Assembly (NCBI GenBank): GCA_947303905.1
Contig: CAMYZR010000027.1
Location: 1-9,757 of the forward strand
Direction: 5' to 3'
Length of the DNA: 9,757 nt
DNA from: an uncultured Atopobiaceae bacterium
Lineage (GTDB): Bacteria > Actinomycetota > Coriobacteriia > Coriobacteriales > Atopobiaceae
Part shown: one piece after another, positions 5,381-9,757 of the stretch
Position numbering within the stretch: position 1 is the first letter of the stretch
How the letters are laid out: each line of letters starts with the position of its first letter
Position numbers and translations under genes: made by a program
Notes under the pieces: generated by a model
What the model was told of the DNA's origin: nothing
The model's input: only the letters and a program-made list of their open reading frames with translations
The model's database searches: none

Positions 5381-6934
5381 TTACCCAATCAGTGCCTGGG
5401 CAATGAGGAGCAGGGCGTTCAGCACGATGGTGGCGCCCAGCAGCGGGTTGATGAACTTGAGCCAACGGCTGAAGGGGACGTCAACCATGGCAAGGCTTGC
5501 CAGGATCAGGCCCGTGGGCGTGATGTAGCTGATGAGGCCCTGGCCGTAGTTGTAGGCGGCGATGATAGCCGGCTTGGAAACGCCCACCGCGTCACCCAGC
5601 GGTGCCATGATGGGGATCGAGAGCACCGCCAGGCCCGAGGACGAGTTGATGAAGAAGCCCAGGATGATGTAGACGACGAGCATCATCACGATGAACAGCA
5701 CAGGGCTCATGCCGGCCACGAGGTTGGAGAAGAAGTACAGGATCGTGTCGGAGATGAGTCCGTCCTCCAGCAGCATGTTGACCGCGCGGGCCACGCCGAT
5801 GACGAGCGCCACGCTCATGAGGTCACCGGCACCGCCGATGAACTGGTCCATGAAGGTCTCCTCCTCGAGCCCGGAGACGAAGGCCAGCACGATGGCGCAG
5901 GCGAGGAACACCGAGGTCATGGTGTCGAACCACCACAGGTAGCGCACGATGCCGTACACCAGCACCACGAACGCCAGGCCAAAGGCACCGAGCGAGAGCT
6001 TCATGTGCAGGTCAAACGCGGGGGCCTCGCCCTGGTTGCCCCACTTCTCCTCGATCTTGTCCTTGAAGTCGTAGCAGACCGACTGGGACGGATCCAGACG
6101 CACCTTGTGCGCATAGCGCAGCACGTAGGCAAGGGCCATGGCGGTGCCGATGCCCAGCGCGATGAAGCGCCAGCTCATCTGCTCGGACATGGCGATGCCG
6201 GCGGCCTTGGTGGCCACACCGATGGCGAACGGGTTCACCGTCGAGTACATGGTGCCCACAGAGGAACCCACGAAGATGACCGCGATGCAGGTCATGGCAT
6301 CATATCCCGCAGCGATGAAGACAGGCATCAGGATGGGGTAGAGGGCGATGGTCTCCTCGCAGAGGCCGAAGGTCGTGCCGCCTGCCACCATGAGCAGCGA
6401 GAGGATGATGATCAGCAGGTACTCCTTGCCGTTCGTGAGGCGCGAGAGCGCTGCGACGCCTGCCGCAAGGGCGCCCATGTAGTTGAGCACGCCGATGCAG
6501 CCGCCAAGGATGAAGACGAACAGGATGATGTCGATGGTGTCATAGACGCCACGAATGGGCGAAAGCAAGAACTCCAGCGGACCCTGCGGGTTCTGTGCCA
6601 CACGCTGGTAGGTGCCAGGCACGGCGACGGGCTTGGAGATGGAGCCGTCGAGGTAGCTCTCGATCTTACCAGAAACGCCCAGCTCGTCGAGGGTGGCCTG
6701 CGTGGCTTCCTTGGTCTCGACGCTGCCATCGGGGTTGGTGATGGTCAGGACGCCGGCATCCTCGTCATAGAGGAGCTTGGAATACTCGCCTGCCGGCACG
6801 ATGTAGGTGAGGGCAGCGGCGAACAGCATCACGATGAACAGCACCGTGATAGACGTGGGGAAGTTTAGCTTGCGCTTATTGGGCTCGCTGGCCTTTAGAT
6901 ATGGCTCATCTTCGGTCATGGTTGCTTCAGACAC
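5381..6934 (-). CDS. yfcC: YfcC-family (DcuC-like) membrane transporter, putative amino acid/peptide carrier
   Basis: The preferred start is GTG at 6934 (517 aa), because AAAGGAAAG lies 6-7 nt upstream; an ATG at 6994 has no such site, and an ATG at 6919 is also possible. The short hydrophilic N-terminus (PNKRK) is followed by TM1 (about 26-46), a soluble loop (about 50-130), then about ten further hydrophobic segments from 133 to the C-terminus. Family hallmarks are TFGLCEETIALYPILMPVF (188-206), GSSVGTMYSTVNPFAIG (223-239), INSSSGLAVLSIPIMAPLGD (429-448) and YNYGQGLISYITPTGLILAS (461-480). YfcC proteins belong to the ion-transporter superfamily, are annotated as putative amino acid or dicarboxylate carriers, and often accompany peptidases. 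It is the second gene of the operon, 63 bp behind pepT. Substrate unknown; an amino acid, dipeptide or antiport role is inferred from pepT. Confidence 0.87.
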   Translation of the reverse strand: MSEATMTEDEPYLKASEPNKRKLNFPTSITVLFIVMLFAAALTYIVPAGEYSKLLYDEDAGVLTITNPDGSVETKEATQATLDELGVSGKIESYLDGSISKPVAVPGTYQRVAQNPQGPLEFLLSPIRGVYDTIDIILFVFILGGCIGVLNYMGALAAGVAALSRLTNGKEYLLIIILSLLMVAGGTTFGLCEETIALYPILMPVFIAAGYDAMTCIAVIFVGSSVGTMYSTVNPFAIGVATKAAGIAMSEQMSWRFIALGIGTAMALAYVLRYAHKVRLDPSQSVCYDFKDKIEEKWGNQGEAPAFDLHMKLSLGAFGLAFVVLVYGIVRYLWWFDTMTSVFLACAIVLAFVSGLEEETFMDQFIGGAGDLMSVALVIGVARAVNMLLEDGLISDTILYFFSNLVAGMSPVLFIVMMLVVYIILGFFINSSSGLAVLSIPIMAPLGDAVGVSKPAIIAAYNYGQGLISYITPTGLILASLAMVDVPFSRWLKFINPLLGATIVLNALLLIAQALIG

Positions 6935-6962
6935 GATCTTTCCTTTCTCTGTTGCATTGAAA

Positions 6963-6990
6963 GCCGGGGTGGCATGGTCGCCGCCCCGGC
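6963..6990 (-). promoter_or_regulatory. Intercistronic hairpin between pepT and the transporter
   Basis: GCCGGGG and CCCCGGC (6984-6990 and 6963-6969 on the - strand), extended inward by a GG/CC pair past one mismatch, form a GC-rich stem in the 63-bp gap. No T-run follows, only TTTC. Partial attenuation or mRNA protection of pepT relative to the membrane gene is more likely than full termination. Confidence 0.5.
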
Positions 6991-6997
6991 GCATTGC

Positions 6998-8224
6998 CTA
7001 CTTGTGCTCGGCGTAGACCTTGACGAGCTCGACCAGGGCGCCGGTGGCGGCGTTGATGCCCTCCACCGTGGCGTGCTCGTAGGGGCCGTGGTAGCCGTCG
7101 CCACCGGTGCCCAGGTTGGGGCAGGGGAGACCGCGGAACGAGAGCTGGCAGCCGTCGGTGCCGCCACGGATGGGCGTCACCTTCCACGGCAGGTCGACGC
7201 GCTCGCAGGCCTCCTTGGCGTACTCGATGGTGTACGGGCAGCCCTCGATGACGCGCTCCATGTTCTGGTACTCGTCCTTGATGGTGAGCTGCACGGTGCC
7301 GGCGCCCCAGCGCTCGTTGAGCACCTTCTCGATGTGGCGCAGCGTTGCCTTGCGCGCCTCGAAGGAGGCGGCGTCAAAGTCGCGCACGATGTAGACCGAC
7401 TCGGTTGCGGTCTCGTCACCGTTGATGGAGCAGAGGTGGTAGAAGCCCTCCCAGCCCTCGGTGTAGCGCGGCGTCTCGCAGCCGGGCAGCATGTTGTTGA
7501 TCTCGCAGGCAACCAGCGAGGCGTTGACCATGATGTCCTTGGCGGAACCCGGATGTACGCTGACGCCTGTTATCTTGAACGTTGCCTCGCAGGCGTTGAA
7601 ATTTTGATACTGGATCTCGCCTTCGGCGTCACCGTCCATGGTGTAGGCCACATCGGCGTCGAAGCCCTCGACATCGAAGTACGAGGCGCCGGTGCCAATC
7701 TCCTCGTCGGGCGTGAAGGCGATGCGCAGCGCGCCGTGCGGGATGTTCTGGGTGAGGATGCGCTCAAGGGCGCTCATGATCTCGGCGATGCCGGCCTTGT
7801 CGTCCACGCCCAGGATGGTGGTGCCGTCAGAGGTGAGCAGCGTGCAGCCAGCCAGCTTCTTCAGGCGCGGGAAGTCGCTCACGGAGAGTACGCGTCCGCT
7901 GTTGCCCAGGGGCAGGTCACAACCGTCGTAGTTCTCGTGCAGGCAAGGGGTGATGTCGTGGTCGCAGAACTGCGAGACGGTGTCCATGTGGGCGATGAGG
8001 CCAAGCTTCTTGGCGCCCTCGTATCCTGAGGTTGCAGGAATCTTTGCATAGACGAAGCAGGTGTCGGTGACGGTTATGTCGTCTACGCCCAGCTCCCTCA
8101 GCTCGTCGGCCAGCTTGTTGGCAAGCGCAAACTCGCCGTCTGAGCTGGGACACACCGTGTCGTTGTTCTCGTCGCTGGGCGTGCGTACCACGAGGTAGCC
8201 CAGCAAGCGCTCGAGCGCTTCCAT
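6998..8224 (-). CDS. pepT: Peptidase T (tripeptide aminopeptidase, M20B family)
   Basis: The ATG at 8224 follows GGGAGGA with a 6-nt gap and gives 408 aa, the usual PepT length; the frame stays open upstream but without family similarity. The M20 dizinc set is complete: IAHMDT with His79 and Asp81, GVDDKAG with bridging Asp141, TPDEEIGTG with Glu174 (catalytic base) and Glu175, TMDGDAEGE with Asp197, and GYHGPYEH with His379. VSVHPGSAKDIMVNAS lies in the lid/dimerisation domain and IRGGTDG near the C-terminus. PepT is a cytosolic metallo-exopeptidase releasing the N-terminal residue of tripeptides. It is the first gene of the operon with the YfcC-like transporter, suggesting linked uptake and breakdown of small peptides. 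Its upstream region is AT-rich with a tandem repeat that may bind a regulator. Confidence 0.96.
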   Translation of the reverse strand: MEALERLLGYLVVRTPSDENNDTVCPSSDGEFALANKLADELRELGVDDITVTDTCFVYAKIPATSGYEGAKKLGLIAHMDTVSQFCDHDITPCLHENYDGCDLPLGNSGRVLSVSDFPRLKKLAGCTLLTSDGTTILGVDDKAGIAEIMSALERILTQNIPHGALRIAFTPDEEIGTGASYFDVEGFDADVAYTMDGDAEGEIQYQNFNACEATFKITGVSVHPGSAKDIMVNASLVACEINNMLPGCETPRYTEGWEGFYHLCSINGDETATESVYIVRDFDAASFEARKATLRHIEKVLNERWGAGTVQLTIKDEYQNMERVIEGCPYTIEYAKEACERVDLPWKVTPIRGGTDGCQLSFRGLPCPNLGTGGDGYHGPYEHATVEGINAATGALVELVKVYAEHK

Positions 8225-8243
8225 GTGAATCCTCCCGTTCTTT

Positions 8244-8261
8244 GGGCGGCTCGCGCCACCC
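8244..8261 (-). promoter_or_regulatory. Leader hairpin upstream of pepT
   Basis: On the - strand GGGTGGC and GCCGCCC pair over seven base pairs (one G-U) with a GCGA (GNRA-type) tetraloop, ending about 19 nt before the pepT start codon, close to the ribosome site. It could tune translation or mark the 5' leader; there is no proof of function. Confidence 0.4.
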
Positions 8262-8277
8262 CACATTGGGTAAAGGC

Positions 8278-8400
8278 AAAACAATTGATGCTCGTAAAAA
8301 ACAATTGATGCCCGTAACAAATACGAAATGGTAACAAAATCTGCGCGAAATATAAATCTATTTTGCGAATGGCATAAATGTTTATCTGAATGCGGCTTGT
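8278..8400 (-). promoter_or_regulatory. AT-rich pepT control region with a tandem 17-bp repeat
   Basis: This stretch is markedly AT-rich in a GC-rich window. ACAATTGATGCYCGTAA occurs at 8281-8297 and 8301-8317, exactly 20 bp apart, so two turns of the helix put both sites on the same face. The core CAATTG is palindromic. Further upstream on the - strand, TTTATG and TATATT are separated by 18 bp and could be a promoter. The arrangement suggests operator sites between promoter and gene. The rest of the gene-free stretch 8225-8608 holds the hairpin at 8244, the inverted repeat at 8411 and the right-end repeats at 8495-8589. Confidence 0.5.
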
Positions 8401-8410
8401 GAGCGCGATT

Positions 8411-8431
8411 GTGTCCCCTAGTTGCCCTCGG
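8411..8431 (-). repeat. Right copy of the inverted repeat flanking the pepT operon
   Basis: GTGTCCCCTAGTTGCCCTCGG is the reverse complement of 5259-5280 apart from one substitution and one missing base. The copy lies about 190 bp upstream of pepT, outside its AT-rich control region. Confidence 0.7.
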
Positions 8432-8494
8432 TGCAGGTTGGAGCGGCATGAGCTTTACCTGCGGAAACCCGTTCTGGATGCAAGGGAATTGCAT

Positions 8495-8589
8495 AGGGGA
8501 TTTCTGAGGGGATTTTGGCCGGTACCCGCTGGTCCCATGGAGTCCCATGCAGGAACCCTGAGCTGGGGAAAGTCGCTCAGGGACCCTGC
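8495..8589. repeat. Short direct repeats and a hairpin inside the right end of the island
   Basis: AGGGGATTT occurs at 8495-8503 and 8507-8515 (12-bp period) and GTCCCATG at 8532-8539 and 8543-8550 (11-bp period). An imperfect 15-bp inverted repeat follows: 8549-8563 with 8575-8589, 13 of 15 bases complementary, core CCCTGAGC/GCTCAGGG, 11-nt loop. Helical-period repeats next to attR could be right-arm protein-binding sites. Confidence 0.45.
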
Positions 8590-8608
8590 GAGGGAGACCC
8601 CTGGTTTT

Positions 8609-8656
8609 CCTCTCAAGGCGGAGATCACCAGTTCGAATCTGGTACGGGCTACCAAA
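8609..8656 (+). repeat. attR: right copy of the 48-bp direct repeat (tRNA-Glu 3' fragment)
   Basis: The block is identical to 4593-4640, covering the tRNA anticodon loop to CCA plus two A's. No tRNA 5' half precedes it, so it cannot give a functional tRNA. The native-looking terminator directly follows it. Confidence 0.92.
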
Positions 8657-8662
8657 CCTTCG

Positions 8663-8686
8663 CAGGCCCTTCGGGGCCTGTTTTCG
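8663..8686 (+). terminator. UUCG-loop terminator, probably the ancestral tRNA-Glu terminator
   Basis: CAGGCCC (8663-8669) pairs with GGGCCTG (8674-8680) around the very stable tetraloop TTCG and is followed by TTTTCG. It lies 6 bp beyond attR, where the tRNA terminator would sit before integration. Confidence 0.85.
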
Positions 8687-8735
8687 TATGTGGGCTCATC
8701 GTCGACGAATGCCCATTCGCCAGCGACCTGTCGAA

Positions 8736-8812
8736 AAAAGTGCGCACTTCTCGGAGGCTATTCGGACTCTTGTTTTGAGAGTCCGAATAGCCTCCGAGAA
8801 GTGCGCACTTTT
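8736..8812. repeat. Perfect 35-bp inverted repeat with 7-nt loop (bidirectional terminator or mobile hairpin)
   Basis: The arms 8736-8770 and 8778-8812 are exact reverse complements; the loop is TGTTTTG. Each arm also contains the 12-bp palindrome AAGTGCGCACTT (8738-8749 and 8799-8810). A run of six A's (8734-8739) at the left edge and TTTT at the right edge would make it a terminator in both directions, suiting its place between the rightward tRNA unit and the leftward gene ending at 8895. It is far longer and more perfect than a terminator needs. Confidence 0.9.
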
Positions 8813-8894
8813 GGTTTCCTGCCGGTGTGTTAACAGCTCCGTCCTCGTGACACGGCTCGCCTTCGTCAAACCTGAGCTCGCAGGCCTGCAGTCG

Positions 8895-9500
8895 TCAGTC
8901 GGTCTCCGACGCCATCATGACGACGTACCTGCCCATGCGCCTGTCGTACACGCTCCAGCACGCCGCGCCCCACCACTCGTGCCCATCGTCAAAGAGGTTG
9001 GACCAGTCCGTGGTCCACTCGTACACTTCCAGCTCGTTGGCTCCCTCTGGGAACAGCGCGGAGTTGACCTTGCGAAAGTCGTCTGGCCCGTACCCCGAGG
9101 GGTGCGGGGTCTCCCAGAACGCATACCAGTACGGAATCTGCTCGCCCTTCAGGGGGTCTGGCAGCTTGCAGTCGTAGTGCCTCCGGCCGGCGCGGTCCGT
9201 CCGCAGAATCTCCGGCACGTGGAGCAAGGTGCCCGCGTCAATCTGATGACCCTGCGCCTTCCCGATATCCAGGCTCCACGGGAACGGCTCGTCATGGGCT
9301 TTCCCGCCATACGCGAGCTCATCCCGTAGCTGCGTTTCGATGTCCCGCTCGATCACCTTGAGCGTTGCAAACAGCACGGCATCCTTGTGTGAGCGATATC
9401 CCTGGTAAGGCGTGTCGTCCTCGATGAGGCAGTAGTCGACCCCGCGTCGCGGGTAATGCTCCAGCAGCTCGTAAAAGGGATCATGTAACAGCTCGCGCAT
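8895..9500 (-). CDS. Conserved-looking protein of unknown function (201 aa)
   Basis: The ATG at 9500 is preferred: AGGTGAGC precedes it and the previous frame stops 4 bp upstream, so the two look translationally coupled. An open extension to 9593 overlaps that frame and has a poor composition. The protein is soluble, acidic and rich in aromatic residues, with no signal peptide or membrane segment. Notable stretches are YCLIEDDTPYQGYRSHKDAV near the N-terminus, PYWYAFWETPHPSGYG in the middle, and the C-terminal VYEWTTDWSNLFDDGHEWWG followed by SVYDRRMGRYVVMMASETD. The tryptophan/aspartate pattern recalls small cytosolic immunity-type or SMI1-like proteins, but I cannot name a family. The stop codon is about 80 bp before the large inverted repeat, which may terminate transcription. 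Confidence 0.75.
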   Translation of the reverse strand: MRELLHDPFYELLEHYPRRGVDYCLIEDDTPYQGYRSHKDAVLFATLKVIERDIETQLRDELAYGGKAHDEPFPWSLDIGKAQGHQIDAGTLLHVPEILRTDRAGRRHYDCKLPDPLKGEQIPYWYAFWETPHPSGYGPDDFRKVNSALFPEGANELEVYEWTTDWSNLFDDGHEWWGAACWSVYDRRMGRYVVMMASETD

Positions 9501-9504
9501 ATGC

Positions 9505-9621
9505 TCACCTGCACCTTTGGTTGGCCATGTCCAGCCCGTACTCCCGCGCCTGCTTTGCCTGCGCGGCATCCCGCACGGCGGCGAAGAACTCACCGTAGTC
9601 CTCGGAGCGCTCCGTGTACAC
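9505..9621 (-). pseudogene. C-terminal remnant of an unidentified gene upstream of the 201-aa gene
   Basis: A frame ending in TGA at 9505-9507 encodes YTERSEDYGEFFAAVRD, then AAQAKQAREYGLDMANQ and a short tail. About 34 of 38 codons end in G or C, as in real genes here. Upstream of about 9621 the same frame turns poor (ATA, AGA, TTG codons) and meets TAG roughly 80 bp on, and the only nearby start, GTG at 9621, has no ribosome site. It is therefore probably the 3' end of a gene whose front part is missing. It stops 4 bp before the next start codon, suggesting a former two-gene operon. A very short intact gene is the alternative. Confidence 0.4.
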
Positions 9622-9757
9622 GAAGGAAGTATATCTCCAGACGCTGGAAGGGCGCTTCGCTCTGCTGTCCTCGAGCGGAAGCAACGAGGATATCCTGCGC
9701 GCCTACTTTGACGGAATCGTGGGCAGGGTGACCAAGCGGCAGATACTGGATGACAAC
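9614..9757 (+). CDS. Start or fragment of an unidentified gene running off the right edge
   Basis: From GTG at 9614 the + frame is open to the window end (48 codons). GGAG at 9604-9607 lies 6 bp before the GTG, a usable ribosome site. The product begins VYTKEVYLQTLEGRFALL and continues with NEDILRAYFDGIVGRVTKRQ, looking like a helical soluble protein. About three quarters of codons end in G or C, clearly better than the opposite frames. A TAG at 9596-9598 closes the frame upstream. No family is recognised. Its left end meets the leftward remnant within the palindrome CGTGTACACG (9613-9622), so it may be a fragment at a rearrangement junction rather than a true start. Confidence 0.45.
   Translation, partial: MYTKEVYLQTLEGRFALLSSSGSNEDILRAYFDGIVGRVTKRQILDDN

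Larger units (their letters stand above)
4593..8656. mobile_element. Integrase-less genomic island in tRNA-Glu (about 4.0 kb)
   Basis: The element is bounded by perfect 48-bp direct repeats, the left one inside an intact tRNA-Glu and the right one a tRNA 3' fragment. One repeat plus the interior is 4016 bp. Each repeat is followed by its own terminator hairpin (4648-4680 and 8663-8686). The right one is the expected ancestral tRNA terminator, so excision would restore tRNA plus terminator. Contents are a GGTNACC cluster, a 98-aa gene, and a pepT/yfcC-like operon on the - strand. No tyrosine or serine recombinase, excisionase, replication or conjugation gene is seen on either strand. It is either a decayed element that lost its integrase or a minimal element moved in trans. 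Confidence 0.82.

Noticed and set aside
5120..6868. A 582-codon + strand frame opposite the transporter
   Set aside because: The product is mostly H, D, E, G and R repeats, the mirror of a membrane protein's codons. The - strand frame has clear family motifs and a terminator.
6974..8029. A 351-codon + strand frame opposite pepT
   Set aside because: It is a low-complexity antisense shadow; PepT on the other strand has every catalytic residue.
8455..8655. A short - strand frame beginning MVARTRFELVISALRG
   Set aside because: This peptide is the antisense translation of the tRNA-Glu 3' fragment, a known annotation artefact. It is not an integrase tail.

Overview
The window is GC-rich with strongly G/C-biased third codon positions. 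It combines anaerobic flavin/iron-sulfur electron-transfer genes, a Tat lipoprotein peptidase and a secreted FnIII-type protein. Together these suggest a high-GC gut or oral anaerobe, most likely an actinobacterium of the class Coriobacteriia (Collinsella/Olsenella/Atopobiaceae-like). This is inferred from gene style only, as no marker gene is present.

Layout. (1) 1-2235, + strand: the 3' end of a NuoF/HydB-like NADH-binding subunit, then a 685-aa fusion of [2Fe-2S] ferredoxin, GltD/SfrB-like flavoprotein and [4Fe-4S] ferredoxin. They look like two subunits of one soluble NAD(P)H-dependent electron-transfer complex. (2) 2236-4416, + strand: terminator-like hairpins, a secreted PPC-like/FnIII protein, a textbook terminator, and a Tat-exported VanY-family lipoprotein peptidase. 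(3) 4562-4638: an intact tRNA-Glu(CTC). (4) 4593-8656: a compact island of about 4.0 kb bounded by a perfect 48-bp direct repeat of the tRNA-Glu 3' part (attL 4593-4640, attR 8609-8656). It carries a cluster of six GGTNACC sites, a 98-aa orphan gene, and on the - strand a pepT (peptidase T)/YfcC-family transporter operon. It has no integrase. (5) 8657-9757: what looks like the ancestral downstream flank of the tRNA (UUCG-loop terminator), a perfect 35-bp inverted repeat, an unrecognised 201-aa gene on the - strand, and two abutting gene fragments at the right edge.

How the parts fit. The pepT-yfcC pair is a coherent cargo: uptake or exchange of amino acids or small peptides plus a cytosolic tripeptidase. 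It has its own AT-rich control region with a tandem 20-bp-spaced repeat, its own strong terminator, and a near-perfect 21/22-bp inverted repeat outside both ends. The most interesting proposal is that this metabolic operon sits in a minimal tRNA-Glu-targeted mobile element. Such an element would lack its own recombinase but keep att core sites and candidate arm-type binding sites, and so would depend on a recombinase supplied in trans or be a decayed remnant. The 35-bp perfect hairpin just beyond the right boundary is a second unusual structure. Family names rest on motifs read by eye; no database search was possible.
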